A stretch of 64,000 nt of DNA from Caldisericia bacterium. Lineage in GTDB: Bacteria; Caldisericota; Caldisericia; JAAYUI01. The number at the start of each line of letters is the position of its first letter. The first letter of the stretch is position 1. Shown here in pieces: positions 39,726 through 48,341 of this stretch. The position numbers were made by a program, and so were the translations under genes. The notes beneath the pieces are model-generated. The model was not told the origin of the DNA and ran no database searches. It worked only from the letters and a program-made list of their open reading frames with translations. The stretch is from positions 62,001 to 126,000 of the forward strand of contig JAGOOO010000001.1 in assembly GCA_017992475.1 (NCBI GenBank), written 5' to 3'.

Positions 39726-40972
39726 GTGAGATAAACGGGCTACTGTCAGAGGCTTTTTCAAAGATTCAGTATTGCGACAAGATACTTGTAGCATCATCAG
39801 ACGGCCTCATTATAACGGCATACCCTGACTACAATCCGGACAAAAACGATTCCCTCGCTGCATCATCAACATCTGTCCTTGGGCTTACCGCTGCAACATC
39901 CGAGCTTGCTGGAAAAGGTGATGCCGAGTACGTCCTCATAAGGTCAAACAACGGCTTCATGATGACACTGGGTCAACAGAATTTCTCTGTGCTTGTAATG
40001 GCCGGGCAAAAAGCAAACCTCGGCATGCTCCTGCTTCAGGGGCAGAAACTTGTTGAAAAGCTCAGTGGTATAATTGATGAACACATTGCACCAAAAAAAC
40101 TTGAACACCCAAGAATTTATGCCAGAGAGCTTGGCACCATTGAAACTGAGAGTGTTGAAGAAATACACCCTGAAGAGGTTTCTTACACTTCCACAAAATC
40201 CAGGGATTCACAGCCTGAATCAGAATCTCCCGAACAGGGCATAGGCATACCTGCCTTTTCAAAACCGTTTTCTGATTATTCCAAAGAACCTGGCGACAGC
40301 TTTTTGGCCGGTTCACAGGGTTATGAAGAAGAACCCATCGCCATAGAACCCAATTTCAAACCAAAAATGGAAGATGTGCAGGATGTCTTGCAACAACCTG
40401 TCGAGGAAATTACCTGTCATGAAGAGTGCAACGAATGCGAAGAATGCGAAGAACCGGATGAATCGGAGCACTTCCTGACAGAACCCGAGGAGATAAAAGC
40501 AAAATTCTGGCCGGAAGAGCCAACCAGAATTGATGAACATCCAGAACACACTCCAGATATTGAAATTGAGGAAAAATCCTCGGAGAGCATTTATTCTGAC
40601 CGGGATCTCCAGGCGCCAGAAGAAAATCCAACAGAGCCAATGGAAGAGCCGATAATAGAACCAACGGAGGAGAATCCAGAAGAAACGCACGAAAACATGA
40701 CAACATCTCCAATCGTTGACCTCGTTCTGCCTAAAGGCATTTACATAAACGATGTAGTCTTATACTCGAATAAACAGGGGCTGGAAAACCTGGTTGTCCA
40801 TAAAGAAGAGGAACAGTCCACACAACAAGAAGATCAACAACAGGAAGAAGAACAAAAACCTCCTGAAGCCATGCCATGGTTTAACTTTAATAATAATGGC
40901 GAGAACAAGACTCAAAACCCGGAAGAAGACGAAAAGCCCCAAAAAGAAGGAGACCTGTTCGATTCTTACTGA
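39722..40972 (+). CDS. Roadblock-like domain with long acidic tail
   Basis: Protein of 416 residues. Residues 1-120 form a Roadblock/LC7-like domain (KILVASSDGLIITAYPDYN and NFSVLVMAGQKANLGMLL). From about 130 onward the chain is low-complexity, Glu/Pro/Ser-rich and probably disordered; it contains the local repeat CHEECNECEECEE near residue 237. The tail resembles flexible regions of scaffolding proteins. The 3' end overlaps the annotated start of the pseudouridine synthase by 77 nt if that gene begins at ATG 40896. Likely a GTPase partner or adaptor. Confidence 0.7.
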   Translation: MSEINGLLSEAFSKIQYCDKILVASSDGLIITAYPDYNPDKNDSLAASSTSVLGLTAATSELAGKGDAEYVLIRSNNGFMMTLGQQNFSVLVMAGQKANLGMLLLQGQKLVEKLSGIIDEHIAPKKLEHPRIYARELGTIETESVEEIHPEEVSYTSTKSRDSQPESESPEQGIGIPAFSKPFSDYSKEPGDSFLAGSQGYEEEPIAIEPNFKPKMEDVQDVLQQPVEEITCHEECNECEECEEPDESEHFLTEPEEIKAKFWPEEPTRIDEHPEHTPDIEIEEKSSESIYSDRDLQAPEENPTEPMEEPIIEPTEENPEETHENMTTSPIVDLVLPKGIYINDVVLYSNKQGLENLVVHKEEEQSTQQEDQQQEEEQKPPEAMPWFNFNNNGENKTQNPEEDEKPQKEGDLFDSY

Positions 40973-41684
40973 TCAAGTCAAAACAAGACTGAACAGGTAT
41001 ATTGCGTCTTCGGGCCTGTGTTCGAGAAGAAATGCCGACCAGCTCATATTGGCTGGTCGGGTTTTTGTTGACGGGACTCTTGAAACAAACCCTGGAACAA
41101 TGGTCACTTTACAAAATATTGTAAAGGTTGATGGAAAAATCATAAAGCCAGTCGAGGAAAAGGTCTACATTGCCCTGAACAAACCAAAGCTTGTGATCAC
41201 AAGCAAAAGTGACGAGCAGGGAAGAAATACTGTAATGGACTTTCTTCCGGAAAAATTCCTTCACCTTAATCCTGTCGGAAGGCTTGATTTTGATTCAAGC
41301 GGCCTCGTAATAATGACAAACGATGGCGAACTGGCCAATTTCCTGACCCATCCCAAATTCAGCTTTCCAAAAACCTATCAGGTCAGGGCAAACCCTCCCT
41401 TCGAAAGGGAAGACGTTGATGCAATTCTTAGTGGTGTGCAGATCGCAGAAGACGTTTGGGTGAGGGCCGACAAGGCAATCCTGTCCGGCGAGGTGCTCAC
41501 ATTGACCATCCACGAGGGCAAGTACCATCATATCAAAAGAATGGCAGAATCACTTGGCAAAAAAGTATGTTTCCTCCGGAGAGTAGCCATTGGTCCCGTA
41601 AAGATTGATGGATTATTGTCCGGACAATGGAGAATGTTAACAGATAAAGAACTTTTAGCGTTGCTGGAAAAAACAGGGAGATAA
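40896..41684 (+). CDS. RluB/RsuA-family pseudouridine synthase
   Basis: Isomerises specific uridines in rRNA. An N-terminal S4 RNA-binding domain begins at RLNRYIASSGLCSRRNADQL. The catalytic motif is GRLDFDSSGL, with its active aspartate, followed by TNDGELANFLTHP. From ATG 40896 the product has 262 residues, but the first 30 are very basic and lie inside the upstream gene. A strong AAGGAGA site (40947-40953) sits 8 nt before an in-frame ATT (40962), and an in-frame CTG starts near LNRYIA. The true start is unsettled; domain content and stop are secure. Confidence 0.85.
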   Translation: MARTRLKTRKKTKSPKKKETCSILTDQVKTRLNRYIASSGLCSRRNADQLILAGRVFVDGTLETNPGTMVTLQNIVKVDGKIIKPVEEKVYIALNKPKLVITSKSDEQGRNTVMDFLPEKFLHLNPVGRLDFDSSGLVIMTNDGELANFLTHPKFSFPKTYQVRANPPFEREDVDAILSGVQIAEDVWVRADKAILSGEVLTLTIHEGKYHHIKRMAESLGKKVCFLRRVAIGPVKIDGLLSGQWRMLTDKELLALLEKTGR

Positions 41685-41724
41685 TTTGGAACGCCCAGAA
41701 AGACTCCCTTAAAAAGAGAGAGTC

Positions 41725-41752
41725 TTGACATCCCCGCTTTATTCGCTTTAAT
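41725..41752 (+). promoter_or_regulatory. Promoter of tRNA-Met
   Basis: TTGACA (41725-41730), 16-bp spacer, TTTAAT (41747-41752). It lies just after a weak hairpin formed by AAGACTC and GAGTCTT that may end the preceding operon. A 7-bp stem (CGATGGT/ACCATCG, about 41759-41776) follows near the start of the transcript. Confidence 0.6.
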
Positions 41753-41823
41753 GGTTTTTCGATGGTTAACACCATCGTCTGGTTTTAAAACACCTATCAT
41801 ATAGGAGACATGCACGGTCGTAC

Positions 41824-41897
41824 GGGACCATAGCTCAGTCGGTCAGAGCAGCTGGCTCATAACCAGCGGGTCGTAGGTTCGAGTCCTACTGGTCCCA
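41824..41897 (+). tRNA. tRNA with CAT anticodon (Met elongator, or Ile2)
   Basis: Complete cloverleaf of 74 nt: acceptor GGGACCA/TGGTCCC, D arm GCTC/GAGC, anticodon arm GCTGG/CCAGC with loop CTCATAA, and T arm GTAGG/CCTAC with loop TTCGAGT. The anticodon is CAT. It lacks the three G-C pairs that mark initiator tRNA and has a normal G1-C72 pair. Elongator Met and lysidine-modified Ile2 cannot be told apart here. The CCA end is not encoded. Confidence 0.95.
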
Positions 41898-41911
41898 GAC
41901 TCCAAGAAAAC

Positions 41912-42625
41912 ATGCAAGGATTTTCCGAACTCGTCCAACTGTCTTTGATTGATTGGCAAATCCGGTCCACCCAGAACGAAATAGACACACTTGATGACGG
42001 AAGGGCCTGCAAAAAAGAATTGGAAGTTATCAATCAGAAACTTTCCCTGGCACTAGCAAAGAAGAAACAAATATCGTCGCTGCTTGATGATTTGAAATTC
42101 AAATATGACAAGGCCCTGGCCGAAAAAAAGAAAATGGAGACCCAGCTCTTCTCGCAGGGTGTTTCGCCAAAAACAATATCTGAAATACAGACAAGGCTTG
42201 CATCCATAAACTCCCACATAGACGAAGTTGAAACAGGACAGCTCGAGGCAATGGAAGCTTTTGAAAAAATCACTGCTTCCTGTGATAAACTGCAGGCAAT
42301 GTCAGACCAGAAAACCCAGGAACTGGAAACTATAACCCAAAAATTCAAAAATATGACCGTTAAAGGCCAGATTAAACTCAAAGAGCTTGGTCTGGAAAGA
42401 GATTCAATACGGAAAGTCATAGATCCTTCCCTTCTTACCAAGTATGACAGGCTTGCTGAACAAAAAATGGGCCTCGCAATGGTTGAAGTAATCAACAACC
42501 TTTGTACAGGTTGTCAGCAACCAATCTCCATTACACTGTGCGACTCGATAAAATCGAAACCGGAAGAAATCCACTATTGTAACAATTGCGGAAGGATGGT
42601 TTTTATCAGGAGGACCCAGATTTGA
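41912..42625 (+). CDS. Zinc-ribbon coiled-coil protein (CT398/DUF164-like)
   Basis: Protein of 237 residues: a long coiled coil (about 15-170, Lys/Glu/Gln-rich) followed by a C4 zinc ribbon (CTGCQQPI...HYCNNCGRMVF). This is the layout of the CT398/HP0958-like family; in Helicobacter HP0958 (FlgZ) links to flagellar sigma factor and mRNA, but most members have unknown roles. The gene starts 15 nt after the tRNA and may share its transcript. Its end supplies the AGGAGG ribosome site for RNase H. Confidence 0.8.
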   Translation: MQGFSELVQLSLIDWQIRSTQNEIDTLDDGRACKKELEVINQKLSLALAKKKQISSLLDDLKFKYDKALAEKKKMETQLFSQGVSPKTISEIQTRLASINSHIDEVETGQLEAMEAFEKITASCDKLQAMSDQKTQELETITQKFKNMTVKGQIKLKELGLERDSIRKVIDPSLLTKYDRLAEQKMGLAMVEVINNLCTGCQQPISITLCDSIKSKPEEIHYCNNCGRMVFIRRTQI

Positions 42626-43041
42626 AAAAAGTGGAAGTTTTTACTGATGGGGCATCGAGAGGCAATCCAGGAAAGGCTTCGTTCGGGGTTGTAATTACTG
42701 TGGATGGGGACACTGTCATTGAAGAATCACACGAAATAGGTATCAAAACAAACAATACCGCTGAATACGCCGGGCTCATTTTTGCACTGTCGATGCTTCT
42801 GGCGCTAAAACTGGAAAAGGAACAGATAACATTAAATTCAGATTCTGAATTCATGGTCAAACAGATACACGGCCAGTACAGGCTTAAAAAAGAAGAACTG
42901 GCCGAATATTACCTGGTTGCGAAAAACCTCTTGATGAGGTTTCCAAAAATAGAGATCAAACACGTTAAACGTGAGAAAAACGCCAAGGCTGACAAACTTG
43001 CCAACCTGGCGCTTGATGAAGGAGGACTATGGAAGATTTAG
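42622..43041 (+). CDS. Ribonuclease HI-family protein
   Basis: Cuts RNA in RNA-DNA hybrids. The 139-residue product has the acidic active-site set: Asp in FTDGASRGNPG, Glu in NNTAEYAGL, Asp in LNSDSEFMVK, and Asp in NAKADKLAN. The start is TTG 42622, with AGGAGG about 8 nt upstream; an ATG at 42586 would put 12 codons into the preceding gene. The gene overlaps rho by 13 nt. This short RNase H form lacks the N-terminal hybrid-binding domain. Confidence 0.92.
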   Translation: MKKVEVFTDGASRGNPGKASFGVVITVDGDTVIEESHEIGIKTNNTAEYAGLIFALSMLLALKLEKEQITLNSDSEFMVKQIHGQYRLKKEELAEYYLVAKNLLMRFPKIEIKHVKREKNAKADKLANLALDEGGLWKI

Positions 43042-44576
43042 TTAGAGTATATACAGCCGAAGAGCTTGAGGACAAAACTGCAAGACAACTTTATGACATT
43101 TGCAAGGCCCTCAAAATCAAGAACTACACGAGCTTCAAAAAAGACGATCTTATAAACGAGATCGTTCTTGTCTCAAGAGGCGAGAAAGTCATAGTCCGCA
43201 AAAAAAGAGGCAGAAAATCCAAAGCAGAACTCGAAGCGATGAGAAAAGCTGCTGAACAGGCATCAAAAACCGAAGTCAAGAAAGAAACGCTTTTTACGCC
43301 GACCCAACAGCCAGAAAAAAAATACGAATACAAGACACAGGAACAAACATACAAAACCAGCGAACAGTCGCAGTATCGTAAACCTGAATACAGCCAAACT
43401 TTTTCGAGCGAACCACAAAGCGAAACACCGCCAAGGGGCGACCAGTCAATGGGCCAGGGCGGCGGAGTTCTGGAGATACATCCTGATGGGTATGGTTTCC
43501 TCAGGCTCAACTACGTGCCAAACCCCAAGGATATTTACCTTGCACCTTCACAAATAAGGCGTTTTGGTCTCAGGAATGGTGATTTTGTAGAAGGCTCTGT
43601 AAGATACCCAACAAAACCCGGCGAGAAATATGCTGCAATGTTAAAGCTTGACTCGGTAAACGGGATGGACCCCGAATACATACGCAACAGACCCCATTTT
43701 GAAAACCTCATTCCGATTTTTCCTGATGAGAGGATAAAGCTGGAGCTCAGGGGCGTAAACGACACCACACTTAGACTCATCGAGTTGACTTCCCCGATAG
43801 GCAAGGGCCAGCGTGGCATGATAGTTTCACCACCAAAAGTTGGAAAAACCACCATCATCAAAAAGATTGCGAAAGCAATCTCGATTAACAGTCCCGATAC
43901 CGTCCTCATGATCCTCCTTGTTGACGAGCGTCCAGAGGAAGTAACAGACATGCAAAGGTCCGTAAGGGCACAGATCATATCATCAACCTTCGACCAGCTC
44001 CCGGAAAACCACATCAGGGTCGTCGAGCTTGCAATTGAAAGGGCAAAACGCCTTGTCGAAATGAAGAAGGATGTTGTTGTCCTCATGGATGGTATTACAA
44101 GGCTAACAAGGGCGTACAACCTTGTCATGAGCCCAACTGGAAGGACGCTCACCGGTGGACTTGATACGTCAGCAATCCACGGACCAAAAAAGATCCTCGG
44201 AGCCGCAAGGAACATTGACAATGGTGGCTCACTGACCATCCTGGCCACATGCCTTGTTGAAACCGGTTCAAAAATGGACGAGGTCATATACGAAGAATTC
44301 AAGGGTACAGGTAACATGGAGCTCGTCCTCGATCGAAAGCTTGCAGAAAGAGGCCTCTTCCCTGCCATAGACGTCAAGAGATCAGGAACAAGAAGAGATG
44401 AATTGCTTTATGGCGAAGAGGAAAGAAAGAGAATATGGAGCCTCAAGAGGTTCCTCTCCAACCTCGAAAATTATGAGGCGCTTGAAAAGATACTCAAGTG
44501 GCTCAGCGACACACACAACAACGAGCAGTTCCTCAGGAGCATAGTGCCGGAGGAGAACCCGAAGGGAAGGGTCTAA
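43029..44576 (+). CDS. rho: Transcription termination factor Rho
   Basis: Hexameric RNA helicase that ends transcription. The 515 residues include an N-terminal helical domain (about 8-45), a Lys-rich then Gln/Pro/Ser-rich linker (about 55-145), the cold-shock RNA-binding domain (GVLEIHPDGYGFLR), and the ATPase core with Walker A PPKVGKTTI near residue 273. The linker is an insertion of the type found in several phyla, where it changes RNA affinity. The 3' end overlaps the convergent asparaginase gene by 4 nt. Confidence 0.97.
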   Translation: MEDLVRVYTAEELEDKTARQLYDICKALKIKNYTSFKKDDLINEIVLVSRGEKVIVRKKRGRKSKAELEAMRKAAEQASKTEVKKETLFTPTQQPEKKYEYKTQEQTYKTSEQSQYRKPEYSQTFSSEPQSETPPRGDQSMGQGGGVLEIHPDGYGFLRLNYVPNPKDIYLAPSQIRRFGLRNGDFVEGSVRYPTKPGEKYAAMLKLDSVNGMDPEYIRNRPHFENLIPIFPDERIKLELRGVNDTTLRLIELTSPIGKGQRGMIVSPPKVGKTTIIKKIAKAISINSPDTVLMILLVDERPEEVTDMQRSVRAQIISSTFDQLPENHIRVVELAIERAKRLVEMKKDVVVLMDGITRLTRAYNLVMSPTGRTLTGGLDTSAIHGPKKILGAARNIDNGGSLTILATCLVETGSKMDEVIYEEFKGTGNMELVLDRKLAERGLFPAIDVKRSGTRRDELLYGEEERKRIWSLKRFLSNLENYEALEKILKWLSDTHNNEQFLRSIVPEENPKGRV

Positions 44577-45553
44577 AAAGGCCCTCTCCAGACAACTTGC
44601 CCTGACTGGGCCCCATTTGTACTCATTAGGGGTTGATTGTTAAACATCTCAAGCTCGCCGATTTTTCCACCAAGCAGGCGGACACAATTAGCAACAACAC
44701 AATAAAATGGCTCATGGCCTTCGCCCGATTCCATCTTGAGGGCAAGGCCTTTTTTATTTGCCGAGATGCAATTGACTCCTTCTGCACCCGATTTGATGGC
44801 AAAATCGGGATTGTCTTTCATGGCAATAGTGTCGACCCTGTCAATGCCCGCAACAAGTTCCTGGTTCTTTGTCATCGCCTTAAACACCATTTTTGCAGGT
44901 TCCTGGAGATCGAGTGGTGCAGATTCCGGATTGGAAAATCTCGCAAAACCCTGAGCCATATTGACGAGCGGCACACCAAAAACTTGGACACCACAACCAT
45001 CTATTGCCACAACGACATCTGAAACTGGCAAACCACACATGCCGGCCACAATTTCAAGGGACAATTTCTGGATGGGGTGGGTCGGCTCAAGGTAGGTTTT
45101 TGTGTCCCAACCCATTTTTTTGCATACCGCCAGCATTGCGGAATGCTTGCCGGAACAATTGTGATTTAATTGGGAGAGTGGTTTACCATTCAGCTCTGCT
45201 TTTGCTGCAGCAGAGATTGGCTCATGAGTTCCACACAGGAGGTCTCTTTCTGACAAGCTAGCTTTCGAAAGTATCTCAAGGACAGCTTTGGTATGTTCGG
45301 CTTGTCCGTTGTGGGAACCACACGCTATGGCCAAATGTTCTAGTTCTAGTCCAAAATATTCATAAGTCCCAGTTAAAATGAGTGTCATTGCCTGAAAGGG
45401 TTTGGCCGAGCTCCTGAAATAGGTGATGTAATAGGGATTACCAAAGCTCTGGGCTATATTGCCAAAGCCATCCGCAACAACAATGTGCCCCCTGAAGATT
45501 GATTCATCCAGAGGCCCTCTTTTTTTGACGGCAAGTATGGGTGGACAGTTCAT
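44573..45553 (-). CDS. Asparaginase (Rhizobium AnsA/II type)
   Basis: Hydrolyses asparagine to aspartate and ammonia. The 326 residues match the Rhizobium-type asparaginase family (COG4448), unrelated to E. coli AnsA/AnsB. Conserved stretches are YFRSSAKPFQAM near the N-terminus, ACGSHNGQ, and NCSGKHSAML near residue 130. No signal peptide, so it is cytoplasmic. It begins at ATG 45553 with no ribosome site; a -10 box lies within 7-9 nt of the ATG, suggesting a leaderless transcript. The divergent neighbour encodes AlaX. Confidence 0.9.
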   Translation of the reverse strand: MNCPPILAVKKRGPLDESIFRGHIVVADGFGNIAQSFGNPYYITYFRSSAKPFQAMTLILTGTYEYFGLELEHLAIACGSHNGQAEHTKAVLEILSKASLSERDLLCGTHEPISAAAKAELNGKPLSQLNHNCSGKHSAMLAVCKKMGWDTKTYLEPTHPIQKLSLEIVAGMCGLPVSDVVVAIDGCGVQVFGVPLVNMAQGFARFSNPESAPLDLQEPAKMVFKAMTKNQELVAGIDRVDTIAMKDNPDFAIKSGAEGVNCISANKKGLALKMESGEGHEPFYCVVANCVRLLGGKIGELEMFNNQPLMSTNGAQSGQVVWRGPF

Positions 45554-45560
45554 GATGTAG

Positions 45561-45588
45561 AGTCTATATCACGCCATAACAGCTTCAA
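45561..45588 (-). promoter_or_regulatory. Asparaginase promoter with start codon at the transcription start
   Basis: Minus-strand TTGAAG (45588-45583), then TAGACT (45566-45561) at 16 bp, or TG-A-TATAGA (extended -10, 45568-45563). Only 7-9 nt separate the -10 box from the ATG, leaving no room for a leader. Confidence 0.55.
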
Positions 45589-45590
45589 GA

Positions 45591-45619
45591 TTGACCGTTT
45601 TCTTTTGCTTTCCTATACT
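45591..45619 (+). promoter_or_regulatory. AlaX promoter with start codon at the transcription start
   Basis: TTGACC (45591-45596), 17-bp spacer, TATACT (45614-45619). The ATG at 45627 begins 7 nt after the -10 box, which is where transcription should start, so the mRNA is predicted to be leaderless. Confidence 0.65.
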
Positions 45620-45626
45620 TTTACAC

Positions 45627-46763
45627 ATGAAGAGACAATATTGGACTGATCCGGAACGGCTTGATTTTGAGGTCGACCTTATCCCAATAGGTGGGAATGA
45701 ATTTATTATGGAACCAGTTGTGTTCCATCCAGACGAGGGAGGGCAACCCCCAGATCGTGGAACTGTCGATGATGCAAACGTTCTGGATGTTCAGTTCAAA
45801 AATGGAAAGGTTTGCGTAAAACTGGACAAAGACCTCGCACCTGGAAAACACATGGCAAAAGTTGACTCCCATACAAGGTTAGAGAACAGCAGACAACACA
45901 CCGCCCAGCACATAATCTCGGCAATTGCAGAGAGAGAATACAAGGCTCCCACCCATGGGTTCCATATTGGAGATGCCACATCAACTCTCGACCTGAAAAA
46001 TCCAATAAATCTCATTCAGGCCGAAGATATTGAGATGCAGGCAAACAGGATTGTCATGATGGACATCCAAGTCACAACGACTTTTGGTGCTCCAAGTGAT
46101 GGAACAAGGGTAAGGGAAGACCTGCTGGGTGAAAACAAGGACGATTTGAGGATTGTGAGCATAGGAGATATTGACACATCTGCCTGCTGTGGGACCCATT
46201 GCGTCTCAACCGGAAAGGTTGGCCCGATAAAAATCATCTCTATTGAAGGCCACAAAGGTGGCTCCAGAATAACCTATCTTGCCGGAGAGAGATGTATCGC
46301 CTACCTACAGAAACAGGACAGAATAATCAGACAACTGAAAGAAATATCCACAACAGGTACTGAGGAATTGCCCCAGGCGTTCCAGAAATATATCGACCAG
46401 ACCCAATCATTTCAAAAAGAATTAAACAGGCTCTGGGAAGTTCTGCTCCCAACCGAAGCCGAAAAAGCAGAAAAACATCAAACAAGATTTGGCGAGCTGG
46501 CTGTACTGAAAACTGACACACCATCAAAGCTCCTGGGCAAGCTGTCTGCAATCATTGCCAACAATACGAAACTCCCGGTGGTTGTTCTTACCAGTTCCCA
46601 ACCGCAGCAGATAAGCATTGTCTCACAAAATGGGAATGCAAAAGAGATAATTGCTGCAGTTATGGCAAGTTTTGATGGCAAGGGTGGAGGTTCTCCAAAC
46701 TCGGCTTCCGGGCAAACAGGCAAGCTGGCTGATACAGATGGAATCATCAAATGTCTGTCTTAA
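45627..46763 (+). CDS. Alanyl-tRNA editing protein, long AlaX type
   Basis: Free-standing editing domain that removes serine or glycine from mischarged tRNA-Ala, 378 residues. Zinc ligands are visible in HTAQH (near residue 85) and CCGTHC (near 180). The C-terminal part includes a coiled segment and a DHHA1-like end (GKGGGSPNSASGQTGK), as in AlaRS, so this is the long form. ATG 45627 is chosen because family homology begins there (KRQYW) and the promoter leaves no space upstream. No ribosome site is present. Confidence 0.9.
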   Translation: MKRQYWTDPERLDFEVDLIPIGGNEFIMEPVVFHPDEGGQPPDRGTVDDANVLDVQFKNGKVCVKLDKDLAPGKHMAKVDSHTRLENSRQHTAQHIISAIAEREYKAPTHGFHIGDATSTLDLKNPINLIQAEDIEMQANRIVMMDIQVTTTFGAPSDGTRVREDLLGENKDDLRIVSIGDIDTSACCGTHCVSTGKVGPIKIISIEGHKGGSRITYLAGERCIAYLQKQDRIIRQLKEISTTGTEELPQAFQKYIDQTQSFQKELNRLWEVLLPTEAEKAEKHQTRFGELAVLKTDTPSKLLGKLSAIIANNTKLPVVVLTSSQPQQISIVSQNGNAKEIIAAVMASFDGKGGGSPNSASGQTGKLADTDGIIKCLS

Positions 46764-46952
46764 TACCAAATTAAACTAGGAATATGGATAGTTTTGGCAT
46801 TTGATTTTTTTTGGCAATCAAAACCGTCCATCTTCACCAGAGGGCTTCGAAAATTCTAATTATTTCTTTGATAGGCATCACCTCTATCAAAAAGTACCAG
46901 TAAAACTCTCTGATGAAAACGGTTGGGGCAGATCTAGGAGCTATAAAACCAG

Positions 46953-47264
46953 TTAGCCTTTTGAACTCCTGGAATTGAAGCCGTAGCTTCTTTCTTCCTG
47001 TATGGTCCCATCAAGCTTGTGCACTCTCAAGGAGCCACCACCATGGTTTTTTATATAATCGGAGGCTTTTTTCAAAAGATCGTCTTTTGTCGACGCATGC
47101 ATCATAACTTTTTCTGTATCAACCTTTTTAACAATCCATTTCTTTTCTTTGTCCGGAACGAGATGGTACTGAGTATGTTTTACACTCGCATTGTGTGCCA
47201 CTTGTAAAGCTGGCTTTGTAGAAGTTTTTGTTTTCCTTTTTAAAACTCTGCTTTTCTGGACCAT
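46953..47264 (-). CDS. DUF2188 protein
   Basis: Small basic protein of 103 residues. The C-terminal 65 residues fit DUF2188: QYHLVPDKEKKWIVKKVDTE, a TKDDLLKKASDYIKN helix, and the ending RVHKLDGTIQEERSYG. A Lys-rich N-terminus (about 30 residues) precedes it. ATG 47264 follows AAGGAGG. Stand-alone gene with spacers on both sides. Function unknown. Confidence 0.8.
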   Translation of the reverse strand: MVQKSRVLKRKTKTSTKPALQVAHNASVKHTQYHLVPDKEKKWIVKKVDTEKVMMHASTKDDLLKKASDYIKNHGGGSLRVHKLDGTIQEERSYGFNSRSSKG

Positions 47265-47562
47265 TACCCCCTCCTTTGGAGTGATATGCTAGATTGTACA
47301 CATCTGACAGGGACAAGTTGTTACCGAAAAATCACTTATTGATTCACGCCAAATCTTTTGCTAGACTCTGTCCGTGTTTTGAATAAAACTGCAAAAACCA
47401 CTCTTTCTTGTATTTTTGTGATAAATCATACAAAAAGATCATTGATATGCCAGTATTTTAATTGTGACAATTTTATGGTGCATGGCCACAAGAAACAATC
47501 TGCTATTAATACTATTTGTATCCAGAAATTTTATTACAATGTTGACAAGGAGAGGTGCCCAA

Positions 47563-48006
47563 ATGGAAGAGTCTTTTTTGAAACTAATTGACCCAAATGA
47601 TGTACCAGACACCAACAAAATTGAAAAATTCTTAGGCAAAACATTTGTTTTCTGGAAACAGATATCAGACCTGATTGATCAAAAATACCCTGGTATTTTC
47701 ACCCCTGAATGGTTATATGCTGGCAAAAAACACGGTTGGTCACTTCGATACAAAAAGAATAAATCATTCTGCACGATGATTCCAGGAAAAGATCGACTAG
47801 CCATTCAGATCGTATTTGGCAAAGATGAGCGTTCCAAGGTTGAAGAAATAAAAGAAAATTTGTCCAGCAGAACAAAAAATGCCTACGAGAGCGCAACAAC
47901 ATACCACGATGGGAAGTGGCTCTTGCTGAATGTCGATGGCGAAGATGTCATCCATGACATAGAGGTTCTTCTTGCCACAAAAAGGAAACCGAAGAATTCG
48001 AAATGA
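47563..48006 (+). CDS. DUF3788-like protein
   Basis: Soluble protein of 147 residues resembling DUF3788: GKTFVFWKQISDLIDQ, then WLYAGKKHGWSLRYKKNKSFC and WLLLNVDGEDVIHDIEVLLA. Such proteins have a compact alpha/beta fold of unknown function. ATG 47563 follows AAGGAGAGG at good spacing; the open frame further upstream is not supported. Monocistronic, flanked by non-coding spacers. The 298-bp spacer upstream (47265-47562) shows no RNA gene or clear promoter. Confidence 0.75.
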   Translation: MEESFLKLIDPNDVPDTNKIEKFLGKTFVFWKQISDLIDQKYPGIFTPEWLYAGKKHGWSLRYKKNKSFCTMIPGKDRLAIQIVFGKDERSKVEEIKENLSSRTKNAYESATTYHDGKWLLLNVDGEDVIHDIEVLLATKRKPKNSK

Positions 48007-48156
48007 AATGCTTGTGTTTGTTTCAATGGCTGGCAAAATGCAACACGAAAAGTCGCTGGCCAATTATTAATGTATTTTTCTTACAAAAAAATGGGGTTAT
48101 CTTTTTGGGGAATAAATATTGTGACCGATGAGCAATTGAGGAACTCCTACTAGTAC

Positions 48157-48231
48157 TGGCTCCCCGACGAGGATTCGAACCTCGAACCTACTGGTTAACA
48201 GCCAGCCGCTCTGCCGTTGAGCTATCGGGGA
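48157..48231 (-). tRNA. tRNA-Asn (GTT)
   Basis: Cloverleaf on the minus strand: acceptor TCCCCGA/TCGGGGA, D arm GCTC/GAGC, anticodon arm GCTGG/CCAGT with loop CTGTTAA (anticodon GTT), and T arm CGAGG/CCTCG with loop TTCGAAT. Unlike tRNA-Met in this window, the CCA end is encoded. Single gene with its own promoter. Confidence 0.96.
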
Positions 48232-48243
48232 GTAGCGTAGGGC

Positions 48244-48271
48244 ATTATATCCACCGAGGGCACCATGTCAA
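48244..48271 (-). promoter_or_regulatory. tRNA-Asn promoter
   Basis: Minus-strand TTGACA (48271-48266), 16-bp spacer, TATAAT (48249-48244); both boxes are perfect consensus. Transcription would start about 6 nt before the mature 5' end. Confidence 0.8.
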
Positions 48272-48341
48272 GAATGAAAGGTTATAAAACAATTATTGGC
48301 ATGAACGCGAGCCTCTGGCAGCTTTATTTCGACCCTCAGGT

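Noticed and set aside
43535-44377. 280-codon open frame antisense to rho
   Set aside because: Shadow of the strongly conserved rho gene.
46868-46893. Hairpin TTTGATAG...CTATCAAA as a terminator
   Set aside because: No T-run follows on either strand, and stem is short; no role assigned.
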